Shown: one piece after another, positions 36,603 to 44,432 of the stretch
Layout of the letters: each line of letters starts with the position of its first letter
Position numbering within the stretch: the first letter of the stretch is position 1
From: Duganella fentianensis
Lineage (GTDB): Bacteria; Pseudomonadota; Gammaproteobacteria; Burkholderiales; Burkholderiaceae_D
Assembly: GCF_009857835.1 (NCBI RefSeq)
Contig: NZ_WWCL01000004.1
Coordinates: 682,001 to 746,000 of the forward strand
Direction of reading: 5' to 3'
Length of the DNA: 64,000 nucleotides
Program-made: the position numbers and the translations under genes
The notes under the pieces: model-generated
Told to the model about the DNA's origin: nothing
Database searches by the model: none
The model's input: the letters and a program-made list of their open reading frames with translations, nothing else

Positions 36603-36633
36603 AAAAACGGAAGCTTTGGCTTCCGTTTTTTTT
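36603..36633 (+). terminator. Rho-independent terminator closing the EPS precursor genes
   Basis: AACGGAAGC (36606-36614) pairs perfectly with GCTTCCGTT (36619-36627) around a four-base loop, preceded by an A-run and followed by T to 36633. Confidence 0.93.
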
Positions 36634-36647
36634 GAGGGTTCTATCAA

Positions 36648-37664
36648 GTGCGACGTTTAGCCATATTCTTTGCGATAGTGTTATTTCCGTTTGCCCAGGT
36701 TCATGCGCAGTTTGTGCCACCGAAAGGGATTAGCGCCGCCCAGCTGGCACTGGTTATAAATGACGAGGAAGCTAATAGTGTCGAGTTGGGAGAATATTAT
36801 CGCAAGGCGCACGGCATACCTGCTGCGAATATTGTGCATGTCCAGATCGCCAATCGTCCGCGCAAATTGGCTGCGGAAGAGTTCGAGGCGCTCAAGACTA
36901 AGATAGATGCCAAGCTGGGTGCGGATGTTCAAGCGGTGCTCATGCTCTGGACTGCACCGTACGCGGTCGAATGCAACTCGATTACAGCGGCATACACGCT
37001 GGGACTGGATAGCGCCCTGTGCGCCAAATCCTGCGCACCTAGTAAACCTAGCGCTTACTACAATGCTGCCAGTACTCGCCCGTACAGCGAGCTGAAAATG
37101 CGATTATCTATGTTGCTTCCTACCGAGAATGTCGGCGCTAGCAAAGCGTTGATTGATCGCGTGGTCGCCAGTGCAAATCCGCCCCCAGCGGCGAGCGCCT
37201 ATTTTCTGCAGACCAGTGATGTAGCCAGGAGTAGCCGCGCGCGTTTCTTTCCCCGCTCTATGACAGTACCTCAGCACAATTTGACCGTGAAGACTCTGCA
37301 AGCCGATAGTATCGAGCAGGTCAGCGACATAATGATCTATCAGACTGGTCTGAGTAGCGTTGCGAAATTGAATACGCTAAAGTTTCTACCCGGTGCATTG
37401 GCTGATCATCTGACCTCTTTCGGTGGCGATTTGCTAGGCGAGGGGCAAATGAGTAGCTTACGCTGGCTAGAGGCAGGCGCTACGGCCAGCTACGGTACGG
37501 TGAGCGAACCCTGCAATCATTGGCAAAAATTCCCGAATTCCACCGTATTGTTGAGCCAGTATCTGCGTGGTGCCAGTGCCATCGAGGCTTACTGGAAAAG
37601 TGTGGCTTGGCCTGCTCAAGGTTTGTTTATTGGCGATCCGCTCGCCGCGCCTTATCGCCGGTAA
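36648..37664 (+). CDS. TIGR03790-family secreted protein
   Basis: A 338-residue exported protein with a signal peptide ending FAQVHA. Conserved family features are PPKGISAAQLALVINDEEANSVELGEYYRKAHGIPAANIVHV, an SLRWLEAGATASYGTVSEPCNHW segment and the C-terminal GLFIGDPLAAPYR. TIGR03790 proteins have no established function but occur in bacteria with PEP-CTERM systems. A peptidase-like role has been suggested only by fold and I would not assert it. GTG at 36648 is supported by GAGGG 9 bases upstream. The gene begins 15 bases after the terminator, so it may depend on read-through or a promoter within the terminator region. Confidence 0.8.
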   Translation: MRRLAIFFAIVLFPFAQVHAQFVPPKGISAAQLALVINDEEANSVELGEYYRKAHGIPAANIVHVQIANRPRKLAAEEFEALKTKIDAKLGADVQAVLMLWTAPYAVECNSITAAYTLGLDSALCAKSCAPSKPSAYYNAASTRPYSELKMRLSMLLPTENVGASKALIDRVVASANPPPAASAYFLQTSDVARSSRARFFPRSMTVPQHNLTVKTLQADSIEQVSDIMIYQTGLSSVAKLNTLKFLPGALADHLTSFGGDLLGEGQMSSLRWLEAGATASYGTVSEPCNHWQKFPNSTVLLSQYLRGASAIEAYWKSVAWPAQGLFIGDPLAAPYRR

Positions 37665-38139
37665 TTTCGATACGGGTATCGTGGCGTGGACTGAGGGCAC
37701 TGCCTCCGGGGCGCCATTCGAGGTATTGAGGTTGGTTCAAAATTCGATGTTTGTCTAATTCAAACAACACTTCCGCAGAAAATTTGATTTTGCGGGAAGA
37801 AACACGCCAGATCACGACTGATCAGGCATAAAAATCTTGCTCTCAGAGGGAGGGGCTGACATAACTTGGCATTTTGCCAAGCTCGCCGAGCATATTTTTG
37901 TGCTGTCGGAACAATATTGATAGTGAATATTGGACTTACATGCATAAAAATAGTCTCGATAAATGAGCTCTTTCGCCACATATTTCATATGGCAAAATAA
38001 ATTGCAATTTAGAAAAACAAAATGGAAAATTTGCAATTATTTTTGGCTTTCTTATGTTATGATTATGACTGTAGCACTCCTGTTAATTAATTAGTGGCAC
38101 GCACAGCGACGCCACAATTCGTCTGATTAAGGAAATCAT
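37665..38139 (+). other. 475-base AT-rich region upstream of the PEP-CTERM gene
   Basis: No convincing gene. Visible elements: an imperfect hairpin (CTTCCGCA at 37770-37777 against TGCGGGAAG at 37791-37799, one bulge) without a T-run; an AATTGCAATT palindrome at 38000-38009; and a related TTTGCAATT at 38030-38038, 30 bases further on. TATGAT at 38058-38063 is a possible -10 without a good -35. The last 150 bases are markedly AT-rich, as expected of a strong or regulated promoter. Confidence 0.45.
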
Positions 38140-38640
38140 ATGAAATTGAAAACTTTTGCTGCTGGTGCCTTGCTGGCTGCCGCGTCGTTCAGTGCCTTCG
38201 CAGGCGACCAGACCATTACCGTTGTTGCCGATGGCAAAACTCACGGTTTCCTGTCGGTTGTTGACGACGGCATTCTGTCGAGCGGTCAGGACGTCATTAC
38301 CTTCGATGGTTTGTCCAAGCACCAGAACTACTCGATTAGCGTGTCGATTACTGGCCAATTGCTGACTTTCAATGCGTTGACCTCGAACCTGAACCACACG
38401 CTGGGTACTGCAACTGAGACCAATATCCCAGGTTTTGGTACGCTGAAGTTCTTCGGCGTAGCGACCAATGGTGTTGTTCCTTTCGTTCTGCAACTGAACG
38501 GCACTAGCGAAGTGGGCGGTAACTATAGCGGCACCTACACCATTACTGCAGTTCCAGAACCAGAAACCTATGGCATGATGTTGGGTGGCCTGGCTCTGCT
38601 GGGTGTTGTTGCTCGCCGCAAGGCAAAAAAAGCAGCCTGA
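38140..38640 (+). CDS. PEP-CTERM sorting-domain protein, candidate exosortase substrate
   Basis: A 166-residue secreted protein. The Sec signal ends at SAFAG (about residue 23). A small beta-rich, Thr/Asn/Ser-rich body without Cys follows, with an NYSGTY segment. The C-terminal sorting tag has VPEP at 138-141, the hydrophobic span MMLGGLALLGVV and the basic cluster ARRKAKKAA. This is the canonical tripartite PEP-CTERM signal cleaved by exosortases; XrtB at 8071 is the obvious enzyme. It is the only PEP-CTERM protein in the window and has its own upstream region and terminator. Its surface role is unknown; matrix or floc formation is typical for the class. Confidence 0.92.
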   Translation: MKLKTFAAGALLAAASFSAFAGDQTITVVADGKTHGFLSVVDDGILSSGQDVITFDGLSKHQNYSISVSITGQLLTFNALTSNLNHTLGTATETNIPGFGTLKFFGVATNGVVPFVLQLNGTSEVGGNYSGTYTITAVPEPETYGMMLGGLALLGVVARRKAKKAA

Positions 38641-38656
38641 TTTACAGCTGACTTAG

Positions 38657-38682
38657 AAAACCCGCTAAGGCGGGTTTTTTTT
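38657..38682 (+). terminator. Rho-independent terminator after the PEP-CTERM gene
   Basis: AACCCGC (38659-38665) pairs with GCGGGTT (38670-38676), four-base loop, T-run to 38682. An A-run on the left side may let it also stop the convergent murJ transcript. Confidence 0.9.
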
Positions 38683-38776
38683 CGTCCGTAGACTGGCACG
38701 GCCGCCCGGAAGGGCGGCGCAGCGCCAAGTGAGTGTCAGTCTATGGGGCTGGCTACAGCCAGTCGCCAGTCCCATG

Positions 38777-40327
38777 TTAGCGGGCGCTGCGCTTGAAGTC
38801 GCGCAGGCGGAAGCCCAGTGCCAGCAGTACGGCGAAATATACGGTCGCGCAGGCGCCGATGACCAGCAACAGTGCGCCGATACGCAGCATAGTATGGTGC
38901 TGCATAGCTAGCCAGTTGACCTCATGCGCGCCATACCAGGCGGCAGTGCCCATCAGGACGCAGGCGACCGCCAGCTTCAGGCAGAACAGCGGCCAGCCCG
39001 GTTTCGGCATATAGATGCGACGTTTGCGCAGCCCGGCAAACAGGAAGCCGGCATTGATACAGGCGCCCAGGCCTATCGATAGCGCCAGCCCCGCAACTTG
39101 CAGATAGGGGACGAACAGCCAGTTCATCAGCTGGGTGGCAATCAGTACGCCCGTGGCAATTTTCACCGGCGTGCGGATGTCCTGCCGTGCGTAAAATGCT
39201 GGCGCCAGCGTTTTCACCAGAATAATCCCCAGCAGGCCGGCACTATACGCAATCAGGGGGCGGGCAGACTGTGTGGCCGCTTCGGCCGTGAATTTACCGT
39301 AGTGGAACAGGGTGGCAATCAGCGGTTCGGCCAGCATGGCCAGTCCCACGGCGGCCGGCAGGGCCAGCAGGAAGGTCAGGCGCAGGCCCCAGTCCAGCAG
39401 GTCCGAATATTCTTGCGGGTCACCGTCCGACTGGGCTTTGGACAGGCTGGGTAGCAGGATGGTGCCCAGTGCCACGCCCAGCAGAGCGGTGGGGAATTCC
39501 ATCAGGCGGTCGGCATAGGAGAGCCACGAGATACTGCCTTCGGCCAGACGTGAGGCAATACTGGTGTTGATCATCAGGCTGATCTGCGCGGCCGATACGG
39601 CAAACACGGCCGGTCCCATCTTTTTCAGTACGCGTCGTACGCCCGGATCGCCGAGGCCGGCGGCCGGATTCCATGATAGCGTGGGCAGCATGCCGATCTT
39701 GATCAGGGCCGGGATCTGGATAGCCACCTGCAGGATACCGCCGATGAAGACGGCGATCGCCATAGCGTAGATCGGTTGTTCGAGATGCGATTGCAGGAAC
39801 AGCGAGGCCGCGATGAAGGAGAGATTGAGCAGCACGGGTGTGAATGCCGGTATCTTGAACTCGCGCCAGGTATTCAGGATACCGCCCGCCAGTGCCACGA
39901 AAGCCATGAAACTAATATACGGGAACATCAGGCGCGTCATCCAGACGGCTGCATCGAAAGCGCCAGCTTGCTGGTCGAGGCCGGTGGCGATCAGGTAAAC
40001 AAAGACGGGGGCGCCGAGGATGCCGATGGCGCTAACGAATAACGTGGCCCAGACCAGCGTATTGGCCACATGGTCGGCCAGGGTCTTGCTGGCTTCCTGA
40101 CCGTGCTGGTTCTTGTACTCGGATAAAATAGGCACGAAGGCTTGCGAGAAAGCGCCCTCGGCAAACAATCGGCGCAGCAGGTTGGGAATGCGGAACGCGA
40201 CGATGAAGGCATCTGTATAGGCGCCGGCGCCAAAGGCTCGGGCAAACAGGGTTTCACGCAACAGGCCGGTAACGCGGGACAGCATGGTCATGCTGGAGAT
40301 GGCGGCTAGAGTTTTAAGCAAGTTCAT
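38777..40327 (-). CDS. murJ: lipid II flippase MurJ (MviN)
   Basis: A 516-residue inner-membrane protein of the MVF/MOP superfamily with about 14 spans, which flips peptidoglycan lipid II to the periplasm. The N-terminus LLKTLAAISSMTMLSRVTGLLRE and the FGAGAYTDAFIVAFRIPNLLRRLFAEGAFSQAFVP motif with its essential Arg and Asp residues are diagnostic. It is divergent from rpsT. It is unrelated to the EPS flippase at 13986 apart from the superfamily. Confidence 0.96.
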   Translation of the reverse strand: MNLLKTLAAISSMTMLSRVTGLLRETLFARAFGAGAYTDAFIVAFRIPNLLRRLFAEGAFSQAFVPILSEYKNQHGQEASKTLADHVANTLVWATLFVSAIGILGAPVFVYLIATGLDQQAGAFDAAVWMTRLMFPYISFMAFVALAGGILNTWREFKIPAFTPVLLNLSFIAASLFLQSHLEQPIYAMAIAVFIGGILQVAIQIPALIKIGMLPTLSWNPAAGLGDPGVRRVLKKMGPAVFAVSAAQISLMINTSIASRLAEGSISWLSYADRLMEFPTALLGVALGTILLPSLSKAQSDGDPQEYSDLLDWGLRLTFLLALPAAVGLAMLAEPLIATLFHYGKFTAEAATQSARPLIAYSAGLLGIILVKTLAPAFYARQDIRTPVKIATGVLIATQLMNWLFVPYLQVAGLALSIGLGACINAGFLFAGLRKRRIYMPKPGWPLFCLKLAVACVLMGTAAWYGAHEVNWLAMQHHTMLRIGALLLVIGACATVYFAVLLALGFRLRDFKRSAR

Positions 40328-40342
40328 GGGGCATGATTATAG

Positions 40343-40371
40343 TTGCTCCTGACGGAAAATATCGCTATAAT
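40343..40371 (+). promoter_or_regulatory. sigma-70 promoter for rpsT
   Basis: TTGCTC (40343-40348), a 17-base spacer and a perfect TATAAT (40366-40371). Transcription would begin near 40378, giving a leader of about 130 bases that includes the hairpin at 40407-40467. It lies just outside the murJ start on the other strand. Confidence 0.6.
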
Positions 40372-40406
40372 CGCAGGCTGTACAAAATTCTGTTATGCAG
40401 ACACTA

Positions 40407-40467
40407 ATGTTTGGCAAGCAGTAGTTTGATCGGCAGATGCAATGAATTGCACCTGCTTGGCAAACAT
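40407..40467 (+). promoter_or_regulatory. long nested hairpin in the rpsT leader
   Basis: A 15-base arm ATGTTTGGCAAGCAG (40407-40421) pairs with CTGCTTGGCAAACAT (40453-40467) with a single mismatch. Within the loop, TGCAAT (40438-40443) pairs perfectly with ATTGCA (40446-40451). The structure ends 42 bases before the rpsT start. S20 synthesis is known to be controlled after transcription in E. coli, so an autoregulatory or stability element is plausible here, but its mechanism is unproven. Confidence 0.6.
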
Positions 40468-40509
40468 AAATGTTTGCAAACGAACCTTTACCCTGTTTTA
40501 GGAAATTCC

Positions 40510-40776
40510 ATGGCAAATACCGCACAAGCGCGCAAACGTGCTCGTCAAGCAGTTAAGCAAAACGCTCACAATTCGGCTCAGCGCTCGACCCTGCGTACCG
40601 CGATCAAAGCAGTTCGCAAAGCGATCCAAGCTGGTGACAAGGCTGCTGCAACGACTATCTTCCAATCGTCCGTGTCGACCATCGACAGCATCGCCGACAA
40701 GAAGATCATCCACAAAAACAAGGCAGCTCGCCATAAGAGCCGTCTGGCCGCTGCTCTGAAAGCACTGGCCGCTTAA
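40510..40776 (+). CDS. rpsT: 30S ribosomal protein S20
   Basis: An 88-residue, very basic helical protein with the S20 signature MANTAQARKRARQAVKQN, LRTAIKAVRKAI and IHKNKAARHKSRLAAALKAL. It binds 16S rRNA early in 30S assembly. Length is normal. The ATG at 40510 has AGGA seven bases upstream; the longer open frame reaches into the hairpin leader and is not used. Confidence 0.97.
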   Translation: MANTAQARKRARQAVKQNAHNSAQRSTLRTAIKAVRKAIQAGDKAAATTIFQSSVSTIDSIADKKIIHKNKAARHKSRLAAALKALAA

Positions 40777-40802
40777 TTTCCCTCACGGGAAGTTAGCTGT
40801 TT

Positions 40803-40839
40803 AAAAACCCGTACTGGCCTCTGGCTGGTGCGGGTTTTT
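40803..40839. terminator. bidirectional terminator between rpsT and rluE
   Basis: A-rich left flank, CCCGTACTGGCC pairing with GGCTGGTGCGGG (two G-T type pairs), then a T-run. Both flanks are suitable, so it can end rpsT (+) and rluE (-). A second perfect hairpin, GGCCAGCC (40883-40890) with GGCTGGCC (40901-40908), lies between it and the rluE stop. Confidence 0.85.
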
Positions 40840-40923
40840 GTGCTTGCGCGACGGGTTTTTCCTGTCGTAAATGGCCAGTGCAGGCCAGCCCGTTTGCACA
40901 GGCTGGCCGCGCTGCCGCTTTGC

Positions 40924-41484
40924 TCAGGTATTTATATCCTTGGGCGAAACTTCCATCCATTCGCCCGGCATCAGCGGATGGGTGGCCAGCGAAATGCCGC
41001 CGATGGCGGTGCGTACCAGCCGCAGTGTGGGCAGGCCCACGGCCGCCGTCATGCGCCGCACCTGCCGGTTCTTTCCTTCCTGCAGCGTAATCGCTAGCCA
41101 GCTGGTGGGCTGATCGGCCCGCTCGCGGATGGGCGGATTGCGTGGCCACAGCCACTCCGGCGCTTCGATCTGCACCGCCTTGCAAGGTTTGGTGACGAAG
41201 TCGCCCAGATCAAGCGGCGCCTGTAATTTCGCCAGGCTTGCTGCGTCCGGTACACCTTCCACTTGCACGATGTAGACCTTGGCTTCCTTGTGGTCGGGGT
41301 GGGCTATCATATGCTGCAGCTTGCCGTCGTCGGTAAGCAGCATCAGTCCCTCGCTGTCGGCGTCGAGCCGGCCGGCAGGGTAGATGTTGGGAATGCTGAG
41401 GTGGTCGGCCAGCGTCGCGCGGCCGTCCTGTGGTGAGAACTGACACAGTACCTGGAAAGGTTTGTTAAATAGAATGAGAGACAT
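40924..41484 (-). CDS. rluE: 23S rRNA pseudouridine synthase, RluE-like
   Basis: A 186-residue enzyme of the RsuA/RluB/E/F family without an S4 domain, as in RluE. It starts MSLILFNKPFQVLCQF. The catalytic Asp is in PAGRLDADSEGLMLLT, followed by KVYIVQVEG and EGKNRQVRRMTAAVGLPTLRLVRTAIG. RluE modifies U2457 of 23S rRNA in E. coli; the same site is presumed. It is divergent from icd. Confidence 0.9.
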   Translation of the reverse strand: MSLILFNKPFQVLCQFSPQDGRATLADHLSIPNIYPAGRLDADSEGLMLLTDDGKLQHMIAHPDHKEAKVYIVQVEGVPDAASLAKLQAPLDLGDFVTKPCKAVQIEAPEWLWPRNPPIRERADQPTSWLAITLQEGKNRQVRRMTAAVGLPTLRLVRTAIGGISLATHPLMPGEWMEVSPKDINT

Positions 41485-41639
41485 ACTTTTCTTGGGGTGT
41501 TTTTGGTGTAGGCTTATTGGCCAGTATCTGAAAAACCGTAGCGCCTAGTAAAATACTCGTGCATAATGTGAAACGCCCGTCTTATGTCTTATAGAAGACT
41601 TCGGACAAATGTACCACCGTGCAACTAATTCCTGCCTGA

Positions 41640-41655
41640 TAGCAGCTCGCTGCTA
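41640..41655 (+). promoter_or_regulatory. perfect small hairpin in the icd leader
   Basis: TAGCAGC (41640-41646), two-base loop, GCTGCTA (41649-41655), ending 26 bases before the icd ATG and just before the GGAG SD. It could be an operator or an RNA element; no known motif was recognised. Confidence 0.35.
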
Positions 41656-41681
41656 GTCTAGCGTCCACTTCGGAGATCACG

Positions 41682-42935
41682 ATGTATCAACATATCAAAG
41701 TACCTGCCGACGGCCAGAAAATCACCGTCAACGCCGATTTTTCCCTGAATGTACCAGATAACCCTATCGTTCCGTACATCGAAGGTGACGGTACCGGCGT
41801 CGACATCAGCCCAGTCATGATCAAAGTGATCGATGCTGCTGTTGCCAAAGCTTACGCTGGCAAGCGCAAGATCAGCTGGATGGAAATCTACGCTGGCGAA
41901 AAATCGACCAATGTGTACGGTCCGGACGTATGGCTGCCAGAAGAAACCCTGACGGTACTGAAAGACTACGTGGTTTCCATCAAAGGCCCTCTGACCACTC
42001 CAGTTGGCGGCGGTATCCGTTCGCTTAACGTGGCCCTGCGTCAGCAGCTGGACCTGTACGTCTGCCTGCGCCCAGTGCGTTACTTCACCGGCGTGCCTTC
42101 GCCAGTGAAAGAGCCAGAGAAAACCGACATGGTCATCTTCCGTGAAAACTCGGAAGACATCTATGCCGGTATCGAATACCAGCAAGGTTCGGAAGGCGCC
42201 AAGAAACTGATGGACTTCCTGATCAAGGAAATGGGCGTGACCAAAATCCGCTTCCCAGAGACCTCGGGTCTGGGCATCAAGCCAGTGTCGAAAGAAGGCA
42301 CACAGCGTCTGGTACGCAAAGCGATCCAGTACGCGATCGACAACGACAAGCCATCCGTGACCATCGTTCACAAAGGCAACATCATGAAGTACACCGAAGG
42401 TGGCTTCCGTGACTGGGCTTACGAACTGGCACAAACCGAATTCGGTGCAGAACTGATCGACGGCGGCCCATGGTGCAAATTCAAGAATCCTAAGACCGGT
42501 AAAGACATCATCGTCAAGGATTCGATCGCTGACGCGTTCCTGCAACAGATTCTGCTGCGTCCAGCAGAGTACAGCGTGATCGCTACCCTGAACCTGAACG
42601 GCGACTACATCTCCGACGCACTGGCAGCACAAGTGGGCGGTATCGGTATCGCTCCAGGCGCCAACCTGTCGGATTCCGTCGCGATGTTCGAAGCGACCCA
42701 CGGTACCGCACCTAAGTACGCTGGCAAAGATTATGTGAACCCAGGTTCGCTGATCCTGTCGGCTGAAATGATGCTGCGTCACATGGGCTGGGTTGAAGCT
42801 GCTGACCTGATCATCTCGTCGATGGAAAAATCGATCGACTCGAAGAAAGTCACCTACGACTTCGCCCGCCTGATGGAAGGCGCAACCCAGGTTTCGTGCT
42901 CGGGCTTCGGCGACGTGATGATCGCCAACATGTAA
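41682..42935 (+). CDS. icd: NADP-dependent isocitrate dehydrogenase
   Basis: A 417-residue TCA-cycle enzyme converting isocitrate to 2-oxoglutarate. Motifs: PYIEGDGTGVDISP, GGGIRSLNVALRQ (Ser114 corresponds to the phosphorylated Ser113 of E. coli), VIFRENSEDIYAGIEY, and GDYISDALAAQVGGIGIAPGAN with metal-binding Asp residues. Proline is mostly CCA and lysine often AAG or AAA, unlike the EPS genes, suggesting codon choice for high expression. Confidence 0.97.
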   Translation: MYQHIKVPADGQKITVNADFSLNVPDNPIVPYIEGDGTGVDISPVMIKVIDAAVAKAYAGKRKISWMEIYAGEKSTNVYGPDVWLPEETLTVLKDYVVSIKGPLTTPVGGGIRSLNVALRQQLDLYVCLRPVRYFTGVPSPVKEPEKTDMVIFRENSEDIYAGIEYQQGSEGAKKLMDFLIKEMGVTKIRFPETSGLGIKPVSKEGTQRLVRKAIQYAIDNDKPSVTIVHKGNIMKYTEGGFRDWAYELAQTEFGAELIDGGPWCKFKNPKTGKDIIVKDSIADAFLQQILLRPAEYSVIATLNLNGDYISDALAAQVGGIGIAPGANLSDSVAMFEATHGTAPKYAGKDYVNPGSLILSAEMMLRHMGWVEAADLIISSMEKSIDSKKVTYDFARLMEGATQVSCSGFGDVMIANM

Positions 42936-42954
42936 TTCTTGCATTAGCATAGAG

Positions 42955-42986
42955 GGCCCGCTTCAGCGATGAAGCGGGCCTTTTTT
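42955..42986 (+). terminator. Rho-independent terminator after icd
   Basis: GGCCCGCTTC (42955-42964) pairs perfectly with GAAGCGGGCC (42971-42980), followed by six T. Confidence 0.95.
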
Positions 42987-43007
42987 ATTTCCGTACGGGG
43001 AGAGTAA

Positions 43008-44351
43008 ATGGCGCAGCAGGAGCCGCAAAGCAGTCCGGCCACGCCGGGTTTCTGGCAGGCCGTACGTTACTGGTGGCTGCTGGGCTGCATCAGTTTCGGT
43101 GGTCCGGCCGGCCAGATCGCGCTCATGCATCAGGAGCTGGTGGAGCGGCGCCGCTGGATCTCGGAACGGCGCTTTCTGCATGCACTCAATTACTGCATGA
43201 CGCTGCCCGGTCCCGAGGCCCAGCAGCTCGCGACCTATATCGGCTGGCTGCTGCATCGTACCCGTGGTGGCGTGGTGGCGGGTGTGCTGTTCGTGCTGCC
43301 CACGCTGTTGTTGCTGATCGTGCTGTCATGGCTGTACGCGGCCTATGGCCAGCTGCCGCTATTCGCAGGCATGCTGTACGGTATCAAGCCGGCCGTAACG
43401 GCCATCGTGCTGCAGGCGGCGCACCGCATCGGCAAACGTACGCTGCGCAATGGCTGGCTGTGGGGCATCGCCGCCGCAGCTTTTGTGGCCATCTTTGCCT
43501 TGCACTGGCCTTTCCCTTTGATTATCGGGCTGGCGGCGCTGGCCGGCTATCTGGGCGGGCGCTGGCGGCCTGCCGCATTCAGCATCGCGGGCCATGGCGC
43601 CGCCGTACAACAGCACTATGGTGCGGCTGTGATCGACGACACCACGCCGCCGCCTGCGCACGCCCAGTTCCGCTGGTTGCGCCTGCTGCTGGTGCTGGCC
43701 AGCGGCTTGCTGTTATGGCTGCTGCCCATGGGCGCGCTTACGTTGCTGCTGGGCTGGCAGCACACCTGGACCCAGATGAGCTGGTTCTTCACCAAGGCGG
43801 CGCTGCTGACCTTTGGCGGGGCTTACGCCGTGCTGCCCTATGTGTACCAGGGGGCTATCATGCATTACGGGTGGCTGCAGCCGGCGCAGATGATGGATGG
43901 TCTGGCACTGGGCGAAACCACGCCCGGCCCGCTGATCATGGTGGTGGCTTTCGTCGGCTTTGTGGGCGCCTACGGGCAGGCGCTGAACGGCGCGCAGCCA
44001 GCGTGGCTTGCAGGCACCGTGGCAGCGCTGCTGGTGACATGGTTCACCTTTCTGCCTTCGTTTATTTTTATTCTGGCCGGTGGCCCACTGGTAGAAGCCA
44101 CGCGTGACGACCTGCAACTGACCGCGCCTTTGACGGGGATCACGGCGGCTGTCGTGGGGGTGATCGCCAATCTGGCACTGTTCTTCGGTTACAACGTTTT
44201 ATGGCCGCAGGGCCGGGCAGGGCAGTTTGATCTGGCAGCAGCACTGATCGCCGCCGTGGCGGCACTGGCGCTGATACGCTACCAGCAGAAAGTGCATAAA
44301 GTGATCTTCTTCTGCGCGCTGGCAGGGTTGCTCCATGGATACTCTTTGTAG
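43008..44351 (+). CDS. chrA: chromate transporter, two-domain ChrA type
   Basis: A 447-residue CHR-family membrane protein with two homologous halves. The first has CISFGGPAGQIALMHQELVERRRWISERRFLHAL and TLPGPEAQQLATYIGW. The second has LTFGGAYAVLPYVYQGAI and LALGETTPGPLIMVVAFVGF. Full-length ChrA proteins export chromate and give resistance; some may handle sulfate. A GGGGAGAG SD precedes the ATG. It stands alone between the icd terminator and a bidirectional terminator. Confidence 0.92.
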   Translation: MAQQEPQSSPATPGFWQAVRYWWLLGCISFGGPAGQIALMHQELVERRRWISERRFLHALNYCMTLPGPEAQQLATYIGWLLHRTRGGVVAGVLFVLPTLLLLIVLSWLYAAYGQLPLFAGMLYGIKPAVTAIVLQAAHRIGKRTLRNGWLWGIAAAAFVAIFALHWPFPLIIGLAALAGYLGGRWRPAAFSIAGHGAAVQQHYGAAVIDDTTPPPAHAQFRWLRLLLVLASGLLLWLLPMGALTLLLGWQHTWTQMSWFFTKAALLTFGGAYAVLPYVYQGAIMHYGWLQPAQMMDGLALGETTPGPLIMVVAFVGFVGAYGQALNGAQPAWLAGTVAALLVTWFTFLPSFIFILAGGPLVEATRDDLQLTAPLTGITAAVVGVIANLALFFGYNVLWPQGRAGQFDLAAALIAAVAALALIRYQQKVHKVIFFCALAGLLHGYSL

Positions 44352-44383
44352 GGCGGTTACAACAGCTACCGAGACCCAGGGGC

Positions 44384-44413
44384 GAAAAAAAACCTCGCAG
44401 TGCGAGGTTTTTT
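44384..44413. terminator. bidirectional terminator between chrA and cspA
   Basis: An A-run, CCTCGC (44393-44398), a three-base loop, GCGAGG (44402-44407), then a T-run. It ends both convergent genes. Confidence 0.9.
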
Positions 44414-44432
44414 ACATCTGCTGCTTAAGAAA

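Noticed and set aside
37567..37758. Short ORF running past the end of the TIGR03790 gene, possibly a frameshifted extension
   Set aside because: The TIGR03790 frame already ends with the normal C-terminal motif, and the short ORF overlaps it in another frame without an SD.
37990..38006. TGGCA...TTGCA resembling a sigma-54 promoter
   Set aside because: The two halves are one base too far apart for the strictly spaced -24/-12 promoter.
38095..38110. TGGCAC resembling a sigma-54 -24 box before the PEP-CTERM gene
   Set aside because: The -12 half reads GCGAC where TTGCA should be, and the obligatory GC is missing at the right spacing.
38701..38718. GC-rich hairpin GCCGCCC...GGGCGGC as a terminator for murJ
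   Set aside because: No T-run on either strand next to it; the stem at 38657-38682 is the better candidate.
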